Assembly (NCBI GenBank): GCA_964464375.1
Contig: CAYXFU010000035.1
Span: 1 to 39,492 of the forward strand
Source of the DNA: CAIOZA01 sp964464375
Lineage (GTDB): Bacteria > Bacteroidota > Ignavibacteria > Kapaibacteriales > UBA2268
Length of the DNA stretch: 39,492 nucleotides
Direction of reading: 5' to 3'
Shown here: positions 1 through 8,217 of the stretch, piece by piece
Numbering within the stretch: the stretch's first letter is position 1
Layout: each line of letters opens with the position of its first letter
The notes under the pieces: model-generated
The model's input: only the letters and a program-made list of their open reading frames with translations
Databases searched by the model: none
Told to the model about the DNA's origin: nothing
Position numbers and translations under genes: made by a program

Positions 1-70
1 ACAGACTGGGTCTTGCATTGCAGCATTTACTGATAGTTTCTAATGAATCATTTGGGTTAAAAATATTTCT

Positions 71-106
71 GCAATCAACCCCATGCTTCAGGATGGGGTT
101 GAATAC
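71..106. repeat. palindromic repeat downstream of the epimerase gene
   Basis: A 9-bp perfect inverted repeat (CAACCCCAT at 76-84, ATGGGGTTG at 93-101) surrounds an 8-nt loop. It lies just past the stop codon of the minus-strand epimerase gene, where it could stop transcription. No T-run follows on either strand, so it is better described as one of the window's dispersed palindromes than as a classic terminator. Confidence 0.55.
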
Positions 107-127
107 TCAAATTCGTAATTAAATGAC

Positions 128-1063
128 TTACTTTATCCTGTTCTTGAAATCCTCTATTGTCCTGATTAATCCTTCACGACGCTGAACTTTTGGCTCCCAG
201 CCCAGGATTTCCTTTGCTCTTGTGATGTCCGGCTGACGTACCTTTGGATCATCCTCGGGAAGTTCCTTGAACTCAATCTGACTATTTGATCCTGTAAGTT
301 CTATAATCTCCTCTGCTAACTGAAGCATTGTAATTTCGTCAGGATTGCCGATGTTCACAGGATTGCTCTCGTCAGATAGGAGCAGTCTGTAAATACCATC
401 AACCAAATCGCTTACATAACAGACAGACCTTGTCTGCGAGCCGTCTCCGAATACCGGTACAGGTTGATTTTTGAGACACATAGATATAAATTCGGGAATA
501 GCTCTACCGTCGTGCAGACGCATCTTCGGACCATAGGTATTGAAGATTCTGACGATTCTTGTTTCTAAGCCATGATAGCGGTGGTAAGCCATAACTAGAG
601 CCTCGCCGAAACGTTTAGCTTCGTCATAAACTCCTCTTGAGCCGATTGGGTTAACATTTCCCCAATAGCTTTCTTCCTGAGGATGCACAAGAGGATCGCC
701 ATAGACTTCGCTTGTGCTGGCTATGAGATATCTGGCTTTCTTTTCTTTTGCCAATCCTAAAGTCTTGTGAGTGCCTAGAGACCCTACTTTCAATGTTTGT
801 ATGGGCAATTGAAGATAATCAATTGGTGATGCAGGTGAAGCAAAGTGAAGAACATAGTCCAGATCACCTGCTACGAAAGTGTATTCAGTTACATCGTGTT
901 GAATAAACTTAAATTTAGGATTACCTATAAGGTGGGCTATATTATCTGGAGAGCCGGTAATGAAATTGTCAATACAAATAACATTGTCGCCCTCTGCGAT
1001 GAATCTGTCGCAAAGATGTGACCCCAGAAAACCTGCTCCACCGGTTATTAAAACTCTTGCCAT
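128..1063 (-). CDS. UDP-glucuronate decarboxylase (UDP-xylose synthase), SDR family
   Basis: This 311-residue extended short-chain dehydrogenase probably converts UDP-glucuronate to UDP-xylose in the cytoplasm, supplying sugar for surface glycans. The NAD-binding GGAGFLGSHL motif is at residues 8-17, the STSEVYG motif at 116-122 carries the glutamate used in decarboxylation (Glu119), and the catalytic YxxxK pair is Tyr146 and Lys150 in VYDEAKRFGEA. The blocks HFASPASPIDY and RIFNTYGP are strongly typical of UDP-xylose synthases and less so of general epimerases. The length fits a bacterial single-domain enzyme. It begins at ATG and is the last gene of the minus-strand series at this edge. No sugar-transferase neighbour is visible, so the receiving polymer is unknown. 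A dTDP-glucose dehydratase is the main alternative but fits the motifs less well. Confidence 0.9.
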   Translation of the reverse strand: MARVLITGGAGFLGSHLCDRFIAEGDNVICIDNFITGSPDNIAHLIGNPKFKFIQHDVTEYTFVAGDLDYVLHFASPASPIDYLQLPIQTLKVGSLGTHKTLGLAKEKKARYLIASTSEVYGDPLVHPQEESYWGNVNPIGSRGVYDEAKRFGEALVMAYHRYHGLETRIVRIFNTYGPKMRLHDGRAIPEFISMCLKNQPVPVFGDGSQTRSVCYVSDLVDGIYRLLLSDESNPVNIGNPDEITMLQLAEEIIELTGSNSQIEFKELPEDDPKVRQPDITRAKEILGWEPKVQRREGLIRTIEDFKNRIK

Positions 1064-1157
1064 AATTTTATTCTATATTGTATTGATAAATTATACAAAA
1101 ATAAGAATAAAATTAGTCTTTACGGCATTTAAGAGTTATATGAAAAGTTTTATCTTT

Positions 1158-1730
1158 TTAAAATGAATAGCGGCCACCAATTCCAACATTGAAAAATGTT
1201 TCAGGTGTTGGATAATTATAATTCATATAATCTATCTGTAAATTTAACTTTATATTCTTAGCAATCTTATAATCTGTACCAACATGAATATCCCAAGCAA
1301 GAGTGTTTCTGTCATAATTATAAGTTTGTCCCATATATTCCTGGGATTGATTGTAAAAACTCTTCCCTAGTTGAAGCCCTGCATAAGGACTAAACCCGCA
1401 ATCATCATCATAATCATCTCCCCAAAAATAATAATCAAGAAATGCGAAAAAGTCGGTTGATGTGATTGACTCTTTATAACTCGGGGCAATATGTAAAGGG
1501 TTATACATCGTATATTTAAGAATAACACCCAACTGATAAGTTTTAAATAGGCGGTAGGCACCATATATGTCAAAGCCTAACGCAGATTTTGTAAATTCTG
1601 CTTCTTTACCTGTCGGGAACATATAATCACCACGGGCACCCAAACTCAAACCCGGGCAAGAAAGTAAAGTTGATGCTGATAAAGATGCAATTAATAATGC
1701 TATGACTGTTAATCTGGAAATATTTTTCAT
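1158..1730 (-). CDS. small outer-membrane beta-barrel protein, hypothetical
   Basis: About 190 residues with a signal peptide (MKNISRLTVIALLIASLSAS). The rest is rich in alternating aromatic and polar residues and ends in GRYSF, a C-terminal aromatic typical of outer-membrane barrels. Strand-like segments such as YDFWGD and YAGLQLGKSFYN, and the closing FFNVGIGGRYSF, suggest an OmpW- or OmpA-barrel-like fold, but no family is recognised. An upstream TTG could add four residues (MGGF). The ATG at 1730 is preferred because GGGAGG sits 4-5 nt in front of it and would otherwise lie inside the coding region. It is separated by about 100 bases from its neighbours and appears to be a single gene. 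Function is unknown. Confidence 0.7.
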   Translation of the reverse strand: MKNISRLTVIALLIASLSASTLLSCPGLSLGARGDYMFPTGKEAEFTKSALGFDIYGAYRLFKTYQLGVILKYTMYNPLHIAPSYKESITSTDFFAFLDYYFWGDDYDDDCGFSPYAGLQLGKSFYNQSQEYMGQTYNYDRNTLAWDIHVGTDYKIAKNIKLNLQIDYMNYNYPTPETFFNVGIGGRYSF

Positions 1731-1852
1731 AAAACCTCCCAATAAAAGTAAAATATAAATATTATCTTAGGTTTAACTAATAATATATTTTGTCGATTAA
1801 ATTATCAATTTATTGTAATATAAAAAATATGTCAATAATAACCTAAAAATTC

Positions 1853-3787
1853 CTATTCTGTCTTTATTTTAAGCATACCAATAATAACCCCTCCTTTGTC
1901 AAATCGAACGAGCAGCTCTCTGTTCTTAATTTCTAAAGTTTCACCAGTTATATATGATTCAAACTCAGTGTAGTCCTTATCGAATGTGAACAATGTATAG
2001 GCATCCCATTTATAGTCAGGATTGAAAGCAATAATCAGATCATGAGGGTTATAGCTTAACCTGCGTATAAATGATATTATGAATGGATTCAAAGATGTTG
2101 GAATTACAATAGTTTCGGGTTTATAATTCTCCTTTAGTGGCTTTATATCTTCATTGCGTAGGTTCAGAACAAATCGGATAAACTCTGTCAGATTTGTTTT
2201 ATTATTCCAGTTGAGACTGCTGACCGAAAAGAGCGGCAGTTTACTGACTGGATAGTTCTTTAGTTCTTCACTTTCGAACCCTAATCCGGTATTAACAGGC
2301 ATTGATTCGTAAAGCTCAAAACCTGAATGTATAAAGGTCAATCCCGGAAGAAATGCATTAAAAGCCCATGCCATTTGTGAGTATTTTTCTTCTCCTAATT
2401 TGGTTACAGCTCGTTTTGTGTTGTGAGTTTCAGGTGTCAGGAAGAATGGCACCGGACTACCTGAACTACTCAGCATCTCAACAAATGATCTGACTTTTTC
2501 CGGCTTATCCTCATCGAACGGCAGATAACCGAGAACAGCATTAAATCCCTTCTTTATAGATTCAGGGGTTAAAGTGAAATTCTCCTCCCAGAAAGCAAAT
2601 TCAGGGTTGATGTCTCTGGCTTTTTTAATAATATTCTGTAAGAGCTGTGGTGGCAAAGCATGTCCCATATCCACCATCACGCCATCAATGTCGTACTTCT
2701 CCTGATAGCTGGGAATAATTCCCTCTATGTAATCCCATAACGGTTTCACACAATTTGCGTCTGTCGCTAAAACTGTATCGTACATTCTGATTGTATTATA
2801 AGCAATATAATTAAAATCCGGATGATCGTACATTCTGAGATATGTAACATCACTCCAAACAGGTTGAGTATCATCAGGGGGCCAGTCAGCAAACGCACTA
2901 GGAATTTTACATGCAGTTCCGTCCTCAGTAATACCTCTTATCTGACCATCGAAGACTCCAACTTTCTTCGGAATGTCAGTAAACAGATTCCTGTATATTT
3001 TATCGGGCGGAATAAGTGCCTTATAATTCTTCTTTTCAACCTTTGTTCTGATCTTTTTCAGATCAGACTGCGAAAAGTAGGGTGGTCCATACAGTTCATC
3101 CTGTTTTGTGGCAATACCATCTCTGTTTGCTACTTTATCCCGAATCCAGTAAAACCACTCCGGATGATCCAGAGCCAGGGAACTATCGACACTAGCTGTA
3201 CGGAAAACAAACTCGACCACTACCTTCATTCCGAGTAAATGTGCAGCTTCTACGAATGCTCCGAACTGAACTTCTGCACTCATCTCCAGAGCAGGCTCAT
3301 TCAGATGATCATCCAATTTATACGGATTTTTAATTGCATAAGGCGATCCAAGATTACCCTTATTCCCAACTTTTCCAATTTCAGTAACAGGAAGACAATA
3401 CACTGTATTGCATCCCAAAGAATGAATATAAGGAAGAATAGACATTGACTTCAGGAAAGTCCCTGTCTCCCTCCATCCGTCCATATTTATTCCCTTATCA
3501 ACGATACCGTTTGCATCATGATCATAAGCAGTAGTTAATCGTACCATCATATTATAAACAACAGCAAAGTCTGACCAGTTGTGTTTGGGATGAATCAACG
3601 GCTGATTTTCGGCTATATGTCTTATCTTATTAATACAATCCAGATAGTACTTTGCCGGATTGACTATTATGTCCTTGGTTTGAAGCGAATACAGATCGAG
3701 CCAAATTTCGGGTATATGATATTCTATTGAGGCTTTCTGAGCTGATATTTGCTTCAGTCGGTCTTCGATCTGAGTAAGATGTGACAT
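1853..3787 (-). CDS. GH13-like alpha-amylase-family protein with altered active-site motifs
   Basis: This 644-residue protein has a TIM-barrel glycoside hydrolase family 13 layout. The N-terminal barrel region includes LGCNTVYCLPV, the region II equivalent DGVMVDMGHALP places the nucleophile at Asp373, FWEENF supplies the acid at Glu401 or Glu402, and PGLTFIHSGFELYE matches the late barrel strand. HPEWFYWIRDK recalls the GlgE/maltosyltransferase branch. Three near-invariant positions differ: the region I histidine is missing (EFVFRTAS), the arginine two residues before the nucleophile is Met371, and the region IV HD is HN (His455-Asn456). It may be a divergent subfamily with changed chemistry. 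No signal peptide is seen, so it is probably cytoplasmic, acting on storage glucans. A GGGGG box precedes the ATG. It lies 28 nt behind uvrC and is likely co-transcribed. Confidence 0.75.
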   Translation of the reverse strand: MSHLTQIEDRLKQISAQKASIEYHIPEIWLDLYSLQTKDIIVNPAKYYLDCINKIRHIAENQPLIHPKHNWSDFAVVYNMMVRLTTAYDHDANGIVDKGINMDGWRETGTFLKSMSILPYIHSLGCNTVYCLPVTEIGKVGNKGNLGSPYAIKNPYKLDDHLNEPALEMSAEVQFGAFVEAAHLLGMKVVVEFVFRTASVDSSLALDHPEWFYWIRDKVANRDGIATKQDELYGPPYFSQSDLKKIRTKVEKKNYKALIPPDKIYRNLFTDIPKKVGVFDGQIRGITEDGTACKIPSAFADWPPDDTQPVWSDVTYLRMYDHPDFNYIAYNTIRMYDTVLATDANCVKPLWDYIEGIIPSYQEKYDIDGVMVDMGHALPPQLLQNIIKKARDINPEFAFWEENFTLTPESIKKGFNAVLGYLPFDEDKPEKVRSFVEMLSSSGSPVPFFLTPETHNTKRAVTKLGEEKYSQMAWAFNAFLPGLTFIHSGFELYESMPVNTGLGFESEELKNYPVSKLPLFSVSSLNWNNKTNLTEFIRFVLNLRNEDIKPLKENYKPETIVIPTSLNPFIISFIRRLSYNPHDLIIAFNPDYKWDAYTLFTFDKDYTEFESYITGETLEIKNRELLVRFDKGGVIIGMLKIKTE

Positions 3788-3815
3788 TTAGCCCCCGATT
3801 TAATTAATAAACTAA

Positions 3816-5690
3816 TTAAGATTCATTTGTATTGAAATAATCCATAATCTTAGCAGCAAGCTTTTCACCGGTTTCAGCAACCAGACTTTCATTGCTTGCA
3901 TTGCGAATACCTTCGAATGAGCCGAATTTTATTAGAAGATTCTGAGCTGTTTTTTCTCCGATTCCATCAATTTTAGTGAGTTCGGTCTGCAATGTTCTCT
4001 TTTCTCTCAATTGCCTGTGATAATTGATTGCAAACCTATGAGCTTCATCCCTTATATGCTGGATTAGCTTCAGACTACTTGAAGTCCTTGGCAACAAAAC
4101 CGCGTCAGATTCTCCCGGAAAAAACACTTCCTCCAATCGCTTTGCCAAACCGATTACGGTAACCTGATTGTTTATTCCAAGCTTAGTCAGAACTTCCATA
4201 GCCGATGACAGTTGACCTTTGCCACCATCAATTATTATAAGATCAGGAAACGAAGCTTTCTCTTCAATCAATCTTGAATATCTTCTTCCGACAACCTCTC
4301 GCATAGCTGCAAAATCATCATTTCCAACAAATGATTTAATTTTGAATTTCCGATAATCCGATTTCTTTGGCTTACCGTCAATAAATACAACTAGTGACGA
4401 AACATAGTCTGAACCTTGTATATGAGAATTGTCAAAGCACTCAATTCTTAGTGGGGGCTTTTCTAGCCTCAAATCTCTCTGCAAAGATAAAACTGCCCTC
4501 GATGCAGTCTGTTCCTTCTTTACCAGTGCGATTTGATAATCCCTTAATAAATATTCAGCATTTATATTAGCCATTGTAACCAGCTTTTTCTTGTCGCCTA
4601 GCTTCGGAACGGTCATTTCAAGAGATTTTCCTCGCTTTTGGCGTAACCAGTCATTAATAAAATCAGCCTGTTCCGGCAAAGCAGGAAGAAAGATTTCTTT
4701 TGGAACGATTTCGCTCTCCAGATACCACTTCTCCAGGACGGTTTGGATCAGCTCTTCGTCGGATTTTCCGATTGAATTGCTTATGATAAACTGCCGTTTG
4801 CCAATCAACTTTCCATCTCTTACTTTGAGAATAACAGCACAAGAAAGCTCATCTATTCTTGCCAATCCTACTATATCGCGATCAATAAGATCTATTGTTG
4901 CGACCTTCTGAGATGTAGTAAACTCCCTCAATACGGTTAGTTTGTTGCGTAGCAATGCCGCCTTTTCAAATTCCATTAATTCGGATAACTCATTCATCTT
5001 AGCCTCAATGCTTTTCTCAAGATCGTGAGTCTTTCCGATTATAACCTGAATTGCTGATTTTACTCCATCGTTATAAGCCTCTTCGCTAACCAATCCTTCG
5101 CAAGGACCTTCGCATTTTTTTATGTGATAGTCGAGGCAAACTTTGAATTTCTTCTTTTCTATCGACTGAGTTGTAATATTCAATTCACAGCTTCTGAGAA
5201 AGAATAATGTCCTAATAGTTTTTACGAGTCTCCTCAGATTTGAGACTTCGGTGAATGGTCCAAAGTAACGGGATCCATCACGAATTATCTTCCTTGTAAT
5301 ATATACTCTGGGGTACTGTTCATTCGTTACGCGGATGAATGGATAAGTTTTGTCGTCTCTAAGAAGTATATTATATCTCGGTTTTAATTTCTTTATTAAA
5401 GTATCTTCCAGAATTAATGCCTCAGCCTCTGAATCAGTTACAATTATCTCTACATCGGCAATCTTAACCATCAAAGCTTTTGTCTTGGCATCGACAGGTC
5501 TGTTTTGCTGGAAGTAGCTTCTGACACGACTGCGTAGATTAATAGCCTTGCCGACATAAATAATCTTCCCGGCTTCATTCATAAATTGATAAACACCCGG
5601 ATTAGTGGGAAGATTCTTCAGCTTACCAATCAATGAATGCCGGACTTGGCTGTCGTCATAATCATTTATATTTTCGTTTATCTCAGGCAT
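3816..5690 (-). CDS. uvrC: UvrABC excinuclease subunit C
   Basis: UvrC makes both cuts around a bulky DNA lesion during nucleotide excision repair, after loading by UvrA and UvrB. The 624-residue protein has every expected part: an N-terminal GIY-YIG nuclease (GVY at 32-34, YVG at 45-47), a four-cysteine cluster (Cys168, 185, 193, 197) suited to an iron-sulfur centre, a UVR-type helical segment near 222-258, the RNase H-like nuclease with Asp420, Asp438, Asp488 (IIIDGGKGQ) and His551, and a helix-hairpin-helix near 571-600 (KIDGIGEKTAQ). The length is normal for the family. The start is the first ATG of the frame. The gene leads a probable two-gene unit with the GH13-like gene behind it. Confidence 0.97.
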   Translation of the reverse strand: MPEINENINDYDDSQVRHSLIGKLKNLPTNPGVYQFMNEAGKIIYVGKAINLRSRVRSYFQQNRPVDAKTKALMVKIADVEIIVTDSEAEALILEDTLIKKLKPRYNILLRDDKTYPFIRVTNEQYPRVYITRKIIRDGSRYFGPFTEVSNLRRLVKTIRTLFFLRSCELNITTQSIEKKKFKVCLDYHIKKCEGPCEGLVSEEAYNDGVKSAIQVIIGKTHDLEKSIEAKMNELSELMEFEKAALLRNKLTVLREFTTSQKVATIDLIDRDIVGLARIDELSCAVILKVRDGKLIGKRQFIISNSIGKSDEELIQTVLEKWYLESEIVPKEIFLPALPEQADFINDWLRQKRGKSLEMTVPKLGDKKKLVTMANINAEYLLRDYQIALVKKEQTASRAVLSLQRDLRLEKPPLRIECFDNSHIQGSDYVSSLVVFIDGKPKKSDYRKFKIKSFVGNDDFAAMREVVGRRYSRLIEEKASFPDLIIIDGGKGQLSSAMEVLTKLGINNQVTVIGLAKRLEEVFFPGESDAVLLPRTSSSLKLIQHIRDEAHRFAINYHRQLREKRTLQTELTKIDGIGEKTAQNLLIKFGSFEGIRNASNESLVAETGEKLAAKIMDYFNTNES

Positions 5691-5820
5691 ATTAAGATAT
5701 TATTAGAATTAACATGTTTGAATAGTAACAATGGTTTTTCGATACAATTTATTGTATTTTTCAAAATTAAACAATATGTTTTATAATATTTTGAAGATAT
5801 TTGGTCAATCAAGGATGTTT

Positions 5821-6215
5821 AATGTATTCGTAGGACAAGCATCCTTGCTTGTCGAAAAATAAATTGTGATTCAAGAATATGATTTAGATAATGAAAAGAC
5901 GAGATTCCTGGTTGCCAACATACGATGACAGACTCTATCAACACCGTAGGTGTGGAATATTAATAGAAAAGCGTTTCACCTAGATTATTAAACCACGTAG
6001 TGGTGATATAAAATTCAGAATACACCCGGACTCTTCACTTCGTTCAGAGTGACAATACAAAGGAGAAAAGATTCCTGTATACACAGGAATGACAGCCTAA
6101 TACAAGGACACGGCACGCCGTGTGTCCCTACAAAGACAGAATACATTCTCAACTTGTTCCAAAAGTCCCTCTTGGGAATAATAATTTAGATTCCAAAGCA
6201 GGAGCTTTGGAATTA
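5821..6215. repeat. gene-free island of unrelated short palindromes
   Basis: The 560-base gap between uvrC and motA has no gene. It holds a series of different hairpins: GACAAGC/GCTTGTC (5834-5853), ACACC-GTA-GGTGT (5941-5953), ACCAC-GTA-GTGGT (5992-6004), an AGATTCCTG...CAGGAATGACA unit (6069-6095), GGACACGGCACGCCGTGTGTCC with an inner ACACGGC/GCCGTGT stem (6106-6127), and TTCCAAAGC-AGGA-GCTTTGGAA (6191-6212). A TCTTCACTTCGTTCAGAGTGAC-like unit lies near 6041-6063. Several of these types recur elsewhere in the window. They look like short non-autonomous palindromic repeats that have accumulated at a tolerated site. Confidence 0.7.
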
Positions 6216-6250
6216 GAACATTTATAGGAAGTCATAGTCAGTAACCAGAA

Positions 6251-7117
6251 TCAGCTATTCGGTTTAGTAGCCTGAGGAAAAGTTGTAGGTTTTAATCCTA
6301 AGGAACCAGGAGCTTTAACAAGACTGGGCTTATAGACTTTTATATTATCCTTTAATATTTTTTCTTGTTCCGAGAGTGGGAATATGCTAACTAGTTTTGA
6401 GCGGATAACCATCGGGGTTTCTCCAATCTGGACAGAATGAACTCCATCAATCATCATCTGGAACAATTGCATTTCCTGATCATGCAATGTTTTGAGCTTA
6501 TCGCCAATTGGCAGCCATACTATGTTTGCCATAAATATACCCCACATAGTGGCAATGAAAGCCGTAGCGATATGCTGAATCAGCACATTTGGGTCACTCC
6601 CCGCAGCTGCCAGAGTTGCAATTAAGCCCATAACTGTACCGATAATACCCATTGTAGGGGAGTAACCGCCTAGCTTAACAAATAACTGAATGTTATGATT
6701 ATGCCTCTGGTTAATGTAGTGCAATTCATTTTGGACAATAGTCTGGAATGAATCAGGATCGGCACCATCAATACATACAGTAAGAATTTTTTTTAGAAAT
6801 GGATATTGAATTTTTCCTAACTTGGATTCGATAGAGAGTAGTCCTTCTTTACGTGCTATAGTCGCAAAACCTACGATTTGATTAATGATTTCAATCTTGT
6901 CATAAGTAGGAGGAAATATAGAGTACTTAATTAACTTTGGTATTTTTAAAACTGTATCGAGGGATGTTCCTGTAATGCCGGCGGCTAACGTTCCACCAAA
7001 CACAATCAACATTGCCGGGAACATAAATAAGGAATTAATCGGACCTCCTTCCATCAGGAAAGCTCCGAATATTGCTGCAAAACCTAAAATAATACCAAAT
7101 AAAGTACTGCTTCTCAT
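6251..7117 (-). CDS. motA: flagellar motor stator protein MotA
   Basis: MotA forms the ion-conducting stator with MotB in the inner membrane and drives flagellar rotation. Four hydrophobic spans are visible: near the start (LFGIILGFAAIFGAFLMEGG), LFMFPAMLIVFGGTLAAGI, and the pair around SPTMGIIGTVMGLIATLAAAG and IATAFIATMWGIFMANIVWLP, which carry the family's conserved proline and glycine residues. The ATG at 7117 is preferred because MRSSTLFGIILGF aligns with usual MotA starts. An ATG at 7159 would add 14 polar residues. The C-terminal tail of about 50 residues (after MVIRSKLVSIFPL) is longer than in minimal MotA. The gene follows flgL by about 100 bases and may share its transcript. No motB lies next to it: the following 560 bases are repeats. 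Confidence 0.92.
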   Translation of the reverse strand: MRSSTLFGIILGFAAIFGAFLMEGGPINSLFMFPAMLIVFGGTLAAGITGTSLDTVLKIPKLIKYSIFPPTYDKIEIINQIVGFATIARKEGLLSIESKLGKIQYPFLKKILTVCIDGADPDSFQTIVQNELHYINQRHNHNIQLFVKLGGYSPTMGIIGTVMGLIATLAAAGSDPNVLIQHIATAFIATMWGIFMANIVWLPIGDKLKTLHDQEMQLFQMMIDGVHSVQIGETPMVIRSKLVSIFPLSEQEKILKDNIKVYKPSLVKAPGSLGLKPTTFPQATKPNS

Positions 7118-7218
7118 TCTTTGATTTTTTTCCTCATACCAAATTAACTTTATCGGCATGATTTTCTTTTACTTGAAGGAAATCCTTGTCTTATTTATTC
7201 TTAATTAGCTAATAATAT

Positions 7219-8211
7219 TTAAATGAAATTGAAAAGAGATAAATTCATCAATTTACTTCCTACCTGCATTGAGTATTGGAGCACAGCCTGATCTTTAGCA
7301 AGATTCATGGATGTTTCAGCAAAATCAGTATCGTCGAATTCCGATCGGAAAGCTTTGAGCTGAGTATTCTGATTAGCCATTGATTCTGATAGATTGTTAA
7401 GTCTGTTGAGTTTTGTTCCGACAACAGATGCAGATTGGTTCATTGTATCGATAAAATCAGATATTTCCTTTTGATATTGATCCAGTTTTTTCTGATCATC
7501 ACCTTTGAATGGAGCACTACTTGTACGTGGAATGCCATTTGAATCGAACTTCATCAGGTTATATAAATTGATTATCGAATCGAAAATCTTAGTGCCATTT
7601 GTGCCAAATATTTCCTGAGCTGTAATGTTGACAACTTCTGTTCCAGATGAATCTTTATTAACAACTCTTTCCTTGTTATTCCCATAAAACTGTACTTCCA
7701 TCCCTGAAGGGTTAGCAGTGGTTGGAGGATTTGTTATAATTTCGAATGGAAGCCCTTTGGAAGCAGGGAAATCATTTTTTATAGATTGGATAGTAGTCTT
7801 GGTGCCTCCAAATATTAATATCCCATTATAATCCAGGTTCATTGTCGAGATAATATCTTCAAGAACACCTTTGATGTTGTTCGACAAAGTGTTCAAACTT
7901 TGCTGACTGCCGGCTTGAGTGGCATCAATAGCAAGATTACGAATATTATATATATCATCGGATACAGTGGAAATAGCTTCATGTGCTGATTGAAGTTCAT
8001 TAATTGTATTGAGAATATTACTCTGATACTGCAAATTCTTACTGATCAGATTATTATAATTTTTGATTTTTACAGCAGAATTGGGATCGTCTGAGGTCGA
8101 AGTTAAATTCTTGCCGGTTGCCATTCTCAGCTGTTCATTGTAAATATCAGACTGAATCGTTTGAAGATCATTCTGATAGGGAGTATATATTAAATTCTGA
8201 GATATCCTCAT
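7219..8211 (-). CDS. flgL: flagellar hook-filament junction protein FlgL
   Basis: FlgL (HAP3) forms the ring of adaptor subunits between FlgK and the flagellin filament and is exported by the flagellar type III apparatus. The 330-residue protein has flagellin-like ends: an N-terminal helix starting MRISQNLIYTPYQNDL with the characteristic SDDPNSAVK segment near residues 40-48, and a C-terminal coiled-coil helix with DTDFAETSMNLAKDQAVLQYS. The central part is variable. Length is normal for FlgL. It follows flgK with a 6-base gap and is almost certainly translated from the same mRNA. A flagellin is the main alternative, but position after flgK and the DTDFAE segment favour FlgL. Confidence 0.93.
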   Translation of the reverse strand: MRISQNLIYTPYQNDLQTIQSDIYNEQLRMATGKNLTSTSDDPNSAVKIKNYNNLISKNLQYQSNILNTINELQSAHEAISTVSDDIYNIRNLAIDATQAGSQQSLNTLSNNIKGVLEDIISTMNLDYNGILIFGGTKTTIQSIKNDFPASKGLPFEIITNPPTTANPSGMEVQFYGNNKERVVNKDSSGTEVVNITAQEIFGTNGTKIFDSIINLYNLMKFDSNGIPRTSSAPFKGDDQKKLDQYQKEISDFIDTMNQSASVVGTKLNRLNNLSESMANQNTQLKAFRSEFDDTDFAETSMNLAKDQAVLQYSMQVGSKLMNLSLFNFI

Positions 8212-8217
8212 GAAATC

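Noticed and set aside
1853..3787. Direct assignment as GlgE maltosyltransferase
   Set aside because: The resemblance is limited to HPEWF and barrel pattern, and GlgE's long N-terminal domain is not recognised.
7219..8211. Flagellin gene
   Set aside because: Position directly after flgK and the DTDFAE C-terminal segment fit FlgL better.
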